NCBI RefSeq assembly: GCF_029633825.1
Contig: NZ_CP090641.1
Span: 1,736,001-1,800,000 of the forward strand
Length of the DNA: 64,000 bases
Source: Burkholderia contaminans
Lineage (GTDB): Bacteria > Pseudomonadota > Gammaproteobacteria > Burkholderiales > Burkholderiaceae
Reading direction: 5' to 3'
Position numbers and translations under genes: made by a program. Within the stretch, counting starts at the first letter, position 1, and each line of letters opens with the position of its first letter. Below are positions 1 through 7,787 of this stretch, piece by piece. A model generated the notes under the pieces. That model searched no databases and had not been told where the DNA came from. It saw nothing but the letters and a program-made list of their open reading frames with translations.

Positions 1-802
1 CGCTGACTCCTTCGGCATCGACCGGCACGCTGCCGATCGCATCGCGCACCTTGTCGGCCACCAGCATCGCCTCGTCGAGATTCGTGCACGGCAGCAGCAG
101 CGCGAATTCCTCGCCTCCGAAGCGGCCGAACGTATCCTGCGCGCGCACGATCGACGCGACGCGGCGCGCGGTCTCGCGCAGCACGGCATCGCCGGCCGCA
201 TGCCCGAAACGGTCGTTGATCGTCTTGAAGTGGTCGAGATCGAACAGCAGCACCGACAGGTCGCCGCCATAGCGCTGCCAGCGCGCGAATTCGTCGCCGA
301 GCCGCGCCTCGAAGAAGCGCCGGTTCGCGATGCCGGTCAGGCCATCGCGATTCGCATGTTCGCGCAGCTTCGCGACCGCTTCCTCGCGCTCGCGCTGCAT
401 CACGCTCACGTGCGTGACGTCCGAGATCGTCACGCACACGGCTTCGACGTCGCGGCCGCGCGTGAGCGGCATGAACGTGCAGTCCTGCTGCATGTAGTCG
501 ACGCCGCCCGTGATCGGCCGGTCGTGCTCGAAGCGAAACAGGTAGGGCCGCTGCTCCCACGAGCTGAACGCGAAGCTGCCGAGCTGGAACACGCTCTCGA
601 GCTTGCGCGACAGCCACGCGCGCGGCAGGTCGGGAAAACAGTCGAACAGGTTGCGGCCGATCACGTCCGCGGCGGGGATGCCGCTGTGGTCCTGCATGAA
701 GCGATTCCACATCAGCACGGTCATCGCGCGGTCGAGCACGAACAGGCCGAAGCCCACCCGCTCGATCACGAGGTCGCTCAGCGACGAGGTGGCGGCCGTC
801 AT
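1..802 (-). CDS. PAS-GGDEF diguanylate cyclase (3' end outside window)
   Basis: Reading the minus strand from the ATG at 802 gives 267 residues before the window edge. The N-terminal part (about 1-150) reads as a PAS-like sensor (LVIERVGFGLFVLD, then VIGRNLFDCFPDLP). The second part is a GGDEF domain with an intact GGEEF active site at about residues 228-232 and an RxxD inhibitory motif (RAQD, about 219-222) five residues before it, so it should make cyclic di-GMP and be product-inhibited. No membrane segment is visible. Its ATG overlaps the stop of the CheC-like gene (ATGA), so it is probably the third gene of a receiver-CheC-cyclase operon. The C-terminus is cut by the window, and a following EAL domain cannot be excluded. 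Confidence 0.9.
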   Translation of the reverse strand, partial: MTAATSSLSDLVIERVGFGLFVLDRAMTVLMWNRFMQDHSGIPAADVIGRNLFDCFPDLPRAWLSRKLESVFQLGSFAFSSWEQRPYLFRFEHDRPITGGVDYMQQDCTFMPLTRGRDVEAVCVTISDVTHVSVMQREREEAVAKLREHANRDGLTGIANRRFFEARLGDEFARWQRYGGDLSVLLFDLDHFKTINDRFGHAAGDAVLRETARRVASIVRAQDTFGRFGGEEFALLLPCTNLDEAMLVADKVRDAIGSVPVDAEGVS

Positions 803-1425
803 AGCGCGGACAGCAACGCGTCGAGCGCGTCGCCCATCAGCCGGATCGAATCCTCGGCCATCAGCATCACGAAATGAGCCCGGAACGCGTGGTCCTCGAG
901 CCCGAAGTTCACTTCCAGCAGCAATGCCACGCTCCATGCCAGCTCGGTCGGCTGGAATACGTCGTCGAACGACACGTTCGCGCCGAGCAGCCCCGGCGGA
1001 AAGAACACGGGCTTGCGGCCGAGCTCGTCGAGGATCGACGCGACGCACGCGCCCATCAGCACGTTCGCGACGTCGAACACGACTTCGTCGGGGGTCGCCA
1101 TCCCGCCGTACACGCCATCGCCGAACGTGCGGTCGACGACCGACATGAGCCGCGCGATGCTCGCGGTGCGGCACAACACGATCGCTTCGCCCTTGATGTC
1201 GGAACGAAAGCCCTGGCGCACGGCGGTCACGTTGTCGTGAATGCCCGTCATCTCGCGCAGCGCGTCACCCGCGTCGGTCGCTTTCACGACCCGCACGCGC
1301 GGCACCGACAGCTCGATGAAGTGCCCGAGCAACAACGCGAGCCGCGCAGCGGCGCGGCCCATAGCGAGGTTGGCGATTTCCTGCAACGCGTCGCGTTGCT
1401 CCGCCGTGAACACCGAGTCAGGCAT
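799..1425 (-). CDS. CheC-like chemotaxis/response-regulator phosphatase
   Basis: A protein of 208 residues of the CheC/CheX/FliY phosphatase family. It has the D-x3-E-x2-N phosphatase helix near the N-terminus (DALQEIANLAMGRAA) and a second, degenerate helix (DEVVFDVANVLMGAC, with Asp where Glu is usual). The family removes phosphate from CheY-type receivers. I prefer the ATG at 1425 over the one at 1434. AAGGAGT at 1436-1442 sits 10 bases from the former but only one base from the latter. The gene overlaps the receiver gene upstream and the diguanylate cyclase downstream, so the receiver just upstream is its obvious substrate. That pairing is inference. Confidence 0.85.
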   Translation of the reverse strand: MPDSVFTAEQRDALQEIANLAMGRAAARLALLLGHFIELSVPRVRVVKATDAGDALREMTGIHDNVTAVRQGFRSDIKGEAIVLCRTASIARLMSVVDRTFGDGVYGGMATPDEVVFDVANVLMGACVASILDELGRKPVFFPPGLLGANVSFDDVFQPTELAWSVALLLEVNFGLEDHAFRAHFVMLMAEDSIRLMGDALDALLSAL

Positions 1426-1786
1426 ACAACCCATACTCCTTGAGAATGGGCAGCAATGCCTCCGACGTCACGGGCTTGGCTACGAATGCGATCGCGCCCA
1501 ATTCGCGCACGCGTGCTTGCGCCTGCGGCTGAATATCGGCGGATACCACGATCACGAACGTGTTCAGATCTTCGTGGCGCAGTGTCTCGAGCACCTGATA
1601 TCCGCTCATGTCGGGCATCGTCAGGTCCAGAAACATCACGGAAGCTTTGCCGTCACGATAGAGCGCCAGGGCCTCTCGACCATTCGCGGCATACGCGACT
1701 TCGACGTCCCAGCCTCCCGGCAGCGCCTTTGTCAGAAGTTTGCGAGCGAGCAGCGAATCGTCGGCAATTACAATCGGCAAAGGCAT
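1418..1786 (-). CDS. single-domain response regulator (CheY-like)
   Basis: A stand-alone receiver domain of 122 residues with no output domain. The acidic pair is D9-D10, the phosphoacceptor is D54 (MFLDLTMPD), and the conserved lysine is K104 (FVAKP). The start is taken at MPLPIVIADD, because longer in-frame starts add only a low-complexity Arg-rich leader that no receiver has. It is the first gene of a tightly overlapping operon with a CheC-like phosphatase and a PAS-GGDEF cyclase. The likely chain is kinase to this receiver to phosphatase, linked to cyclic di-GMP output. The hybrid kinase encoded divergently at 2176 is a candidate partner. Confidence 0.9.
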   Translation of the reverse strand: MPLPIVIADDSLLARKLLTKALPGGWDVEVAYAANGREALALYRDGKASVMFLDLTMPDMSGYQVLETLRHEDLNTFVIVVSADIQPQAQARVRELGAIAFVAKPVTSEALLPILKEYGLYA

Positions 1787-2157
1787 GGGGCGATGCGGTA
1801 TACGGAATGGTCTCTCTCGCGTTAACGACCGCGCGGCGCACTTCTTTAGGCGCCATGCGTTCGGGTGCGGGCAACCGTCTGGCGGCCACGCGCGGGCGCC
1901 GCGACGCGGGTGCGCGCGACGCACCGCACGGCGAACGCCGGCGGGCGCATATATCTGTCATAGGGAAAGCAAGGCGCGATTCTCTGAGTAAACCGGAGGC
2001 GATGCAACTCGCCATTTTCACCATTTCGAACAGAATCGATCCGAACACGCGCCATTCCGAAAACAGCCACGATCATTTTCGAGATAAGCACGCAAAATTT
2101 TTCCTTGTGTACGTTTGCGCTGCCGGATTCGTCGCGTTTTCAATCTGACAATTTCCC
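1787..2157. other. divergent intergenic region, receiver gene / hybrid kinase
   Basis: About 370 bases between the two divergent signalling genes. The part from about 1990 to 2155 is less GC-rich than its surroundings and should hold the promoters of both. I see no coding sequence that I believe. No -35/-10 pair stands out. Confidence 0.5.
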
Positions 2158-2175
2158 CCTGTCGAAATCGACAGG
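2158..2175. promoter_or_regulatory. inverted repeat abutting the hybrid kinase start
   Basis: CCTGTCG-AAAT-CGACAGG is a perfect 7-bp inverted repeat with a 4-base loop. It ends at the base before the first possible ATG (2176) of the hybrid kinase gene. It could be an operator, or an RNA hairpin in the leader if translation starts at a later ATG. It is not followed by a T-run, so it is not a terminator. Confidence 0.4.
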
Positions 2176-4515
2176 ATGGCTGGCGTCAGGGGCCGTGCGG
2201 CGGGCCGTCGCAACTCGTTTATGATGGCAGGCACCTCTGCCTCACCCGCTTCCTCGATGACGTCCGACCGGCCTGCCGACTCCCACGCTCCCGCCTCCCC
2301 ACCTGCCGACGACTGGCAGGACGACGGCAACTATGCGTCCGGTGCGCCCGAGCACGATTTCGCGGTGCGCCGCGTGACGCTGATCGTGCTGCTCGTCGCG
2401 GCGATCGTGCTGCCGTGCATCTACGTCGTGGTGATGGCGTACAACGACCTGAAGACGCGCGAGGCAGCCGCGAGCGACGTGACGATGCGCACCGTGCGGG
2501 TGGCCGAGGAGCACGCGCTCAAGGTGTTCGACCTGAGCGAGACGCTCGATGCGCGCATCGTCGATCTCGTGCAGGACATGGACGACGCGACCGTGCGCAA
2601 CCGGGAGTCCGACATCCACGAAGCGCTGAACACGATCGGCGGCGGCTATCCGCAGGTGGCTGCCGTGTCGATCTTCGGCGCGAGCGGGATGCTGCTCGCG
2701 AACAGCCTCTACTATCCGGCGCCCTATGCGTCGATCGCGAACCGCGACGACTTCGCCGGCATCCGCGACGGCAAGGTCATCGAACACATCTCGCGGCTGA
2801 TGATGGGGCCGCTCAAGCTCGAGAACATTCCCGTGTTCAACACGGGCGTCGCGCGGCGCCATAGCGACGGTTCGTTCGCCGGGATGGTGTCGATCGCGCT
2901 GAAGTCGTCGTATTTCAACGCGTTCTACCGAGACCTGCTCGGCGGCGCGAGCACGCAGATGACGATGGCGCTCGCGCGCTCGGACGGCGCGGTGATCGCA
3001 TCGTATCCGCCGCCGCCGGCACTCGCGCACACCGATCGCGCCGTCACGTTCGGCGACGCGCGCAACGATCCGCGCGCCGGCGTCGTGCACGTGCGCCACG
3101 ACGGCGCGAGCAGCGAGATCGTCGCGTATCGCCAGGTCGGCAGCTATCCCGTCTACGTGACATGCTCGTACCGCACGTCGGCGATCTGGCATGAATGGTA
3201 CGAACACCTGAGCGTGCTGTTCATCTCGATGTTCGCACCGTCGGTCGCGCTGTGGTCCGTGATCTGGCTGTCGCTCAAGCGGCTGAAGGCGGAGGAGGAG
3301 GCGTGGGACCGCTGGCAGGCCGAAGCGTCGATGCGGCGCTCGATCGAATCGGCGTACCGGCAGTCGCGCAAGATGCAGGCGCTCGGCAATCTCGTCGGCA
3401 GCGTCGCGCACGACTTCAACAACCTGCTGATGATCATTTCGAGCAACGTGCAGATCGCGCGGCGGCGCGGGGTCCAGCATCTCGACAAGGAGCTCGGCGC
3501 GATCGAACGCGCGCTGAAGAACGGGCAGTCGCTCACGCGCCAGCTCCTCGGTGTCGCGCGCAAGCAGCCGTTGCACAACGAAACGATCGACGTCGGGCAC
3601 TGGATCGGCACGTGCCACGAACTGCTGAAGACATCGCTCGGTTCGAAATCGTCGCTGGTCGTCGCGATCGAGCCGGGTGTCTGGCCGATCCGCGTCGACG
3701 TCGCGGAGCTCGAACTCGCGGTGATCAACCTCGCGGTCAACGCGCGCGACGCGATGGTGACGGGCGGGCGCTTCACGGTCGGCGCACGCAACGTGACGCT
3801 GCGCCGCGAGGACGGCTTTCCGCTCACCGGCGATTTCGTGCAGATCTCGCTCGACGATACGGGTTCGGGCATGGCGCCCGACGTGCTCGCGCGCGCGTTC
3901 GAACCGCTCTTCACGACGAAGGCGCAGGGGATGGGGACGGGGCTCGGCCTGCCGCAGGTGTTCGCGTTCTGCGAACGCTCGGGCGGCCTCGCGACGATCG
4001 ACAGCGCGGTCGGCGCCGGCACGTCGGTGCGCCTCTACCTGCCGCGCGCACGCGTCGAGGATGTCGTCGCGCGGCCGCCGGCGGTCGTGCACGATGGGGG
4101 GGCGGGGGCGCTCGCCGGGCTGCACGTGCTGCTCGTCGAGGACAACAGCGAAGTCGCGGCCGGCACCGAAGCGCTGCTGTCGCTGCTCGGGCACCGCGTG
4201 ACCTACGCGCCCACCGCCGACGACGCATTGCGCCTGATCGAAAGCGCGGCCGCGAACGACGCGTTCGACCTCGTGATTTCGGATATCCACATGCCGGGCC
4301 GCCTGAACGGCATCGACCTCGCCGAAGCGGTCGAACAGCGGCCGGAGAAACTGCCCGTGATACTCGTCACGGGTTACGCGGAGGAACTCGACCGCACGCG
4401 CACCGTCAACGTCCGCGTGCTGTCGAAGCCGTTTGACATCGCGCTGCTCGACGAAATCCTGCTGGGCATCCGTGAAGCGCGCGATGCTCGACACGCGCGG
4501 CACGCCGGCACGTGA
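2176..4515 (+). CDS. hybrid sensor histidine kinase (Cache-like sensor, HisKA, HATPase, receiver)
   Basis: Up to 779 residues. The membrane helix at about 66-88 and a second at about 343-367 flank a periplasmic sensor of about 250 residues that resembles a double-Cache/PDC domain. The cytoplasmic part has the H-box at H412 (VAHDFNNLL), N-box (NLAVNARDAM), G-boxes (DDTGSGMAP and GTGLGLPQVF), then a C-terminal receiver with phosphoacceptor D703 (LVISDIHMP). The HDFNN H-box is typical of hybrid kinases that control REC-only proteins. The true start is uncertain. ATGs at 2176, 2221, 2224 and 2257 are all in frame, none has a good ribosome binding site, and the hairpin at 2158-2175 argues for one of the later ones. 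Confidence 0.9.
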   Translation: MAGVRGRAAGRRNSFMMAGTSASPASSMTSDRPADSHAPASPPADDWQDDGNYASGAPEHDFAVRRVTLIVLLVAAIVLPCIYVVVMAYNDLKTREAAASDVTMRTVRVAEEHALKVFDLSETLDARIVDLVQDMDDATVRNRESDIHEALNTIGGGYPQVAAVSIFGASGMLLANSLYYPAPYASIANRDDFAGIRDGKVIEHISRLMMGPLKLENIPVFNTGVARRHSDGSFAGMVSIALKSSYFNAFYRDLLGGASTQMTMALARSDGAVIASYPPPPALAHTDRAVTFGDARNDPRAGVVHVRHDGASSEIVAYRQVGSYPVYVTCSYRTSAIWHEWYEHLSVLFISMFAPSVALWSVIWLSLKRLKAEEEAWDRWQAEASMRRSIESAYRQSRKMQALGNLVGSVAHDFNNLLMIISSNVQIARRRGVQHLDKELGAIERALKNGQSLTRQLLGVARKQPLHNETIDVGHWIGTCHELLKTSLGSKSSLVVAIEPGVWPIRVDVAELELAVINLAVNARDAMVTGGRFTVGARNVTLRREDGFPLTGDFVQISLDDTGSGMAPDVLARAFEPLFTTKAQGMGTGLGLPQVFAFCERSGGLATIDSAVGAGTSVRLYLPRARVEDVVARPPAVVHDGGAGALAGLHVLLVEDNSEVAAGTEALLSLLGHRVTYAPTADDALRLIESAAANDAFDLVISDIHMPGRLNGIDLAEAVEQRPEKLPVILVTGYAEELDRTRTVNVRVLSKPFDIALLDEILLGIREARDARHARHAGT

Positions 4516-4561
4516 CCGGCTGCGAGCGGGCCGGTGCCGGCGGCGTGATCGGGCGTGGCGC

Positions 4562-5116
4562 TCAGGCCGACTTCAGCAAGCGCACCCAGCCCGTGTAGCG
4601 ATCGACGAAGCCCTGCAGGAACTTGCGGGTGTCTTCGCTGACGATCTGGCCCTGGTCGTCGATGCGCGCCGGATCGTGCTTGATGAACATCTCGGGCTGC
4701 CCGAGCGTCTTCACGTCGAGATACGCGAGCACGTTGCGCAGGTGCTGCTGCGCGAGCGCGGTGCCCGTCGCACCCGGCGACGTGCCGAGCACGGCACCCG
4801 GCTTGCCCGACCACGAGTTGGAACCCCACGGGCGCGAGCCCCAGTCCAGCGCGTTCTTCAGCACGCCCGGAATCGAGCGGTTGTACTCGGGCGTGAAGAA
4901 CAGCAGCGCGTCGGCGGCCTCGATCGATTGCTTGAAGCGCTTCGCGACTTCCGGGAAATCCGCGTCGTAGTCCTGGCTGTATAGCGGCAGCTCGCCGATC
5001 TCGACGAACTCGAACGAGAAATCCGCGGGGGCGAGCGAGATCACGGCGTGTGCGAGCGCGCGGTTCGACGAAGCGCGACGCAGGCTGCCGACGACCACAG
5101 CGATGCGATAGGACAT
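4562..5116 (-). CDS. NAD(P)H-dependent FMN reductase / quinone reductase
   Basis: 184 residues, a flavodoxin-like fold enzyme of the FMN_red (ChrR/azoreductase-like) family. The N-terminal phosphate-binding loop GSLRRASSNRALA and the central FFTPEYNRSIPGVLKNALDW segment are the family hallmarks. Members reduce FMN, quinones, azo dyes or chromate using NAD(P)H; the substrate here cannot be told. The ATG at 5116 is chosen because AAGGAG sits just upstream and the protein starts directly with the beta-strand SYRIAVVVGS. It converges on the hybrid kinase gene with 46 bases between the stops. Confidence 0.9.
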   Translation of the reverse strand: MSYRIAVVVGSLRRASSNRALAHAVISLAPADFSFEFVEIGELPLYSQDYDADFPEVAKRFKQSIEAADALLFFTPEYNRSIPGVLKNALDWGSRPWGSNSWSGKPGAVLGTSPGATGTALAQQHLRNVLAYLDVKTLGQPEMFIKHDPARIDDQGQIVSEDTRKFLQGFVDRYTGWVRLLKSA

Positions 5117-5483
5117 GGCATTCTCCTTCCGGTGAGTAAGGAATCGGATCGATTGCTTCCGATCGAGCGACAAAGGTCTGTTTATAGGCAAGCCAGCCCG
5201 CGAACCGCCCCACGGGGCCGTACGGCCGACTTTCCACAAGGTTTTCCACAGAAATTGTGGATAACTCGGCCGTTATGTTCCGACGTTACAGATTGCCTAT
5301 CGCGGGTCGTTGCCGACACGCGACACAGGGTTCGGCAAGCATAGCGCAGCGCGTCGGCCGGCTTCGTGAATTCGTGACGGAACATGCATTGCAGGCCGGC
5401 ACTGCGCCCAGTAAGCTGCTGGCACTGCGATACGCCCGCCTGTGGCGCACGCTCGATCGCTTCGAGACACTTGCAACCCATCC
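5117..5483. other. intergenic region with DnaA-box cluster
   Basis: About 370 bases between the divergent flavin reductase and sigma-factor genes. It holds the DnaA-box-like cluster at 5230-5264 (listed separately). The rest shows no coding sequence. Confidence 0.6.
5230..5264. promoter_or_regulatory. cluster of DnaA-box-like 9-mers
   Basis: Three 9-mers lie within 35 bases. CTTTCCACA (5230-5238) has two mismatches to TTATCCACA, TTTTCCACA (5242-5250) has one, and TGTGGATAA (5256-5264) is a perfect box on the minus strand. The last two form an inverted pair with a 5-base spacer. They could serve DnaA-dependent control of the flanking genes or DnaA titration near the origin. They lie about 6 kb from the iterons. 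Confidence 0.55.
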
Positions 5484-6083
5484 ATGCCGTCCGCCTACGA
5501 CGATCCCGTTTATCTCGCGCAACTGCGGCGCGACCTGCTGCGCTTCGCGCGGCTCCAGCTCCGTGATGCCGACGCGGCCGAGGACGCCGTTCAGGAAGCG
5601 CTTGCCGCCGCCTGGTCCCATGCGGGCGATTTCGCGGGGCTGTCGGCGCACAAGACCTGGGTGTTCGGCATCCTGCGCAACAAGCTGATCGACGTGCTGC
5701 GCGCGCGGCAGCGGACGGTGAGCCTGTCCGCGCTCGATGCCGAGCTCGACGGCGAATCGGTACTCGATCGCGAGCTGTTCAAGGAAAACGGGCACTGGGC
5801 CGCGCATGCGAAGCCGCGACCGTGGCCACGCCCCGACACGCTGTTGCAGCAGCAGCAGTTCTGGACACTGTTCGAGGCGTGCCTCGATCACCTGCCGGAG
5901 CAGATCGGGCGCGTGTTCATGATGCGCGAATTCCTCGACTTCGAAATGACGGACATCTGCAGCGAATTGACGCTGACGACGAATCATTGCAGCGTGCTGC
6001 TTTACCGGGCGCGCACGCGCCTGCGAACCTGCCTGAGCGAACAAGGACTGACGACCGAAGATGCTGCCGGGGAAATGTACTGA
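5484..6083 (+). CDS. ECF sigma factor (RpoE family)
   Basis: 199 residues. Region 2 spans about 10-75 (DADAAEDAVQEALAAAW, then TWVFGILRNKLIDVLRAR). Region 4 spans about 125-185 (LPEQIGRVFMMREFLDFEMTDICSEL). Between them is a longer Gln/Trp-rich linker than in classical RpoE. The ATG at 5484 starts the protein just ahead of region 2; an in-frame ATG at 5442 would add 14 unlikely residues. It directs RNA polymerase to a small regulon. The next gene overlaps its 3' end by 23 bases and looks like its zinc-binding anti-sigma factor. No autoregulatory promoter is obvious. Confidence 0.9.
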   Translation: MPSAYDDPVYLAQLRRDLLRFARLQLRDADAAEDAVQEALAAAWSHAGDFAGLSAHKTWVFGILRNKLIDVLRARQRTVSLSALDAELDGESVLDRELFKENGHWAAHAKPRPWPRPDTLLQQQQFWTLFEACLDHLPEQIGRVFMMREFLDFEMTDICSELTLTTNHCSVLLYRARTRLRTCLSEQGLTTEDAAGEMY

Positions 6084-6282
6084 CGTGACGCGACTGCTGT
6101 CGGATGCGCTCGACCGGCATCTGACCCTGCATGAGCGCCTGCAGGTGCGCATACACCTGCCGACCTGCAGTGGCTGCAGAGCCTATCGCGGACAGATCGC
6201 GCTGCTGCGGACGGCCGCGAAAGCGGCGGCGGGGCGGGGGCCTGCCCCGGATGATGACGGGGCGTCGCCCGGGGAAGGCTAG
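6061..6282 (+). CDS. small zinc-finger anti-sigma-type protein
   Basis: 73 residues with an HxxxCxxC motif (H32, C36, C39: IHLPTCSGCR), the core of the zf-HC2/ZAS anti-sigma fold. Its start lies inside the sigma-factor gene, giving a 23-base overlap and probable translational coupling. No transmembrane helix follows, so it would be a short soluble anti-sigma factor, possibly redox- or zinc-responsive. The Ala/Gly-rich tail after about residue 55 looks disordered. The function is inferred from the motif and position. Confidence 0.8.
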   Translation: MLPGKCTDVTRLLSDALDRHLTLHERLQVRIHLPTCSGCRAYRGQIALLRTAAKAAAGRGPAPDDDGASPGEG

Positions 6283-6417
6283 GCCCGGATCGCGTTGACG
6301 GCGATCGTCAGGGCCGTGGTCGCATGCTGCCCGGTGATCGGGCTGGCTTCGATTGCCGATGCTCGTGCGAGTGCTTGCGCCGGGCTGACGCAATCAGAAA
6401 AATACGGCGGACAAAAA

Positions 6418-6777
6418 TTATTCGAACAGTGCCTGCACCGATTCGGGCGGCCGGCCGACGGCGGCCTTGCCGCGGTAAACGACGATGGGCCGCTGCAGCA
6501 GAATCGGATGAGCGGCAATTGCCGCATAGGCATCCGCATCAGTCAGATCGACACGGGCAAGATTCAGCGCCTTGTACGGCTCCTCGCCGTCGCGAAGCAT
6601 GTCGCGAACCGGGCGACCAAGCTGCCGATGCAGCGCTTCCAGTTCCTCGACCGTCGGCGGCGTCTTCAGATACTCGACGACATTCAACGGCGCACCGGTG
6701 GTATTCAGCGACTCGACCAACGCAAGCGTCTCGCGCGACTTCGAGCATCGGGGGTTGTGGTAGATCGTGATCATCAT
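6418..6777 (-). CDS. arsC: ArsC-family arsenate reductase-like protein
   Basis: 119 residues of the glutaredoxin-dependent ArsC/Spx-like thioredoxin fold. The catalytic cysteine lies in NPRCSKSRETL (C11), followed by the expected EYLKTPP, PVRDMLRDGE and ILLQRPIVV segments. The family reduces arsenate to arsenite with glutathione and glutaredoxin. No arsR, arsB or arsH lies nearby, so a role in arsenic resistance is not supported by context, and a YffB/Spx-like redox role is possible. A second ATG at 6774 is an equally possible start. Neither has a clear ribosome binding site. Confidence 0.85.
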   Translation of the reverse strand: MMITIYHNPRCSKSRETLALVESLNTTGAPLNVVEYLKTPPTVEELEALHRQLGRPVRDMLRDGEEPYKALNLARVDLTDADAYAAIAAHPILLQRPIVVYRGKAAVGRPPESVQALFE

Positions 6778-6960
6778 TCAGGCCTGGAGGGTAGATCCCT
6801 GTATTGTAGCCAGTCTGGATTGAGGGCTTGGTGGGACGAGCGGTGAGGAATCGGGAGATCGGGCGCGGATTCGCTGCTTCACAGAGGCAGGTCGACGAGG
6901 CAATGCGATGGACCGCGAGAGGGGAGTGCTGGTCGGGGGTGCGCTTCAATGAATGGGTGG

Positions 6961-6976
6961 GTTTATGCGCATAAAG
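6961..6976. promoter_or_regulatory. parS: parS-like centromere site 1
   Basis: GTTTATGCGCATAAAG is a 16-mer with one end-base mismatch to the perfect palindrome GTTTATGCGCATAAAC. ParB-type proteins bind such palindromes, and this is the outermost copy seen. Confidence 0.85.
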
Positions 6977-7084
6977 GCGAGCGGGATTCTTTCACGGGAT
7001 GGCGAATGAAGGTCGCGCACGCGTGGCCAATACCATGGGGTTTGGTCTGCAAAGGGTGTCGCCGGTGGCATCGCAGGCCGGTTG

Positions 7085-7100
7085 GTTTATGCGCATAAAG
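7085..7100. promoter_or_regulatory. parS: parS-like centromere site 2
   Basis: GTTTATGCGCATAAAG, identical to site 1 and 124 bases to its right. Confidence 0.85.
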
Positions 7101-7167
7101 CGGGCGATTGCCGATCACGGGGACCTCGCGATTCGCGGCGCGGCGAATGCGGACGCTTCGGCACGTC

Positions 7168-7218
7168 GGTGTCATGCCTGCTCCGGTGTCATGCCTGCTC
7201 CGGTGTCATGCCTGCTCC
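7168..7218. repeat. 17-bp tandem triplication
   Basis: GGTGTCATGCCTGCTCC occurs three times head to tail (7168-7184, 7185-7201, 7202-7218) and is followed by a partial fourth unit (GGTGT). It lies between parS-like sites 2 and 3. It does not resemble the parS or iteron motif. Its copy number may vary between strains. Confidence 0.9.
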
Positions 7219-7320
7219 GGTGTGATTGCTGCGTCCGTATGCTGCCTCGCAAGCAGGTCGCCCTGTACTGGATTCCGGCGGTCGGGACGTGACCTTCGTT
7301 ACTCGCCCCGATCGATCACG

Positions 7321-7336
7321 GTTTATGCGCATAAAC
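7321..7336. promoter_or_regulatory. parS: parS-like centromere site 3 (perfect palindrome)
   Basis: GTTTATGCGCATAAAC, a perfect 16-bp palindrome. Confidence 0.9.
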
Positions 7337-7485
7337 GTCGCGCCGGGATAGCGCGTTGGGTCGACATACACCGGTCAGATGGGATACATCGGTGCTGCAT
7401 ACCCAGCCAGGGTATGCTACTCGCAACCTCCGACCAGAAGCGCCTACTCCCCCGATACGATCGCGCGCCACGCTTTCCGCGGAGA

Positions 7486-7501
7486 GTTTATGCGCACAAA
7501 C
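7486..7501. promoter_or_regulatory. parS: parS-like centromere site 4 (one mismatch)
   Basis: GTTTATGCGCACAAAC, with a single internal change in the right half-site. Confidence 0.8.
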
Positions 7502-7672
7502 TCTCCAGCTCTCAGCTGAGGCGACCCCATCGAACGATAGGGCAGTACACGCGGCACGCGCGGCAACTCGCTACTCCCACCGACGGCGACACACGCGACG
7601 CCACCGAGTCGCGCACCGCCCTCTCGGGCATCCGACACGCCATCCGATCGAGTCATCTGCCATCGTCGCTTC

Positions 7673-7688
7673 GTTTATGCGCATAAAC
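7673..7688. promoter_or_regulatory. parS: parS-like centromere site 5 (perfect palindrome)
   Basis: GTTTATGCGCATAAAC, the perfect copy nearest the parAB promoter, about 45 bases upstream of the -35 element. Confidence 0.9.
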
Positions 7689-7726
7689 CGATAGCCCAAA
7701 TGGCCAATGCGTAGTGGTCAAACGAC

Positions 7727-7761
7727 AATTTCATTGAAATTCAAATATCGTCCTGTAGAAT
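7727..7761 (+). promoter_or_regulatory. parAB promoter with overlapping palindromic operator
   Basis: TTGAAA (7734-7739) and TAGAAT (7756-7761), 16 bases apart, form a sigma-70-type promoter. AATTTCA-T-TGAAATT (7727-7741) is a perfect 15-base palindrome around a single central base and covers the -35 element. This would fit autorepression by ParA, as in plasmid and secondary-chromosome par operons. The binding protein is inference. Confidence 0.6.
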
Positions 7762-7787
7762 TCCAACGACCAAAATAGGAGTGAAAA

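Larger units (their letters stand above)
6778..7787. other. centromere (parS) region upstream of parA
   Basis: A non-coding stretch of about 1 kb with five copies of a 16-bp palindrome (listed singly) at irregular spacing of about 110-240 bases, a 17-bp tandem triplication, and the parAB promoter at its right end. I find no convincing gene. Several short open frames read through the palindromes in both directions, but they lack ribosome binding sites and codon bias. Confidence 0.85.

Noticed and set aside
2242..4503. very long minus-strand open frame opposite the hybrid kinase
   Set aside because: High GC third positions leave few stops on the opposite strand. The translation is Arg/Asp/His-rich nonsense, while the plus strand encodes a full set of kinase motifs. 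The same holds for long antisense frames opposite kbl (16473-17888), the GMC gene (43825-45333) and pcaB.
6842..6855. GGTGAGGAATCGGG, like a reverse iteron, on the left arm
   Set aside because: It is two bases short of the 16-bp motif, so it was not counted. If accepted it would break the right-side-only pattern of outlying copies.
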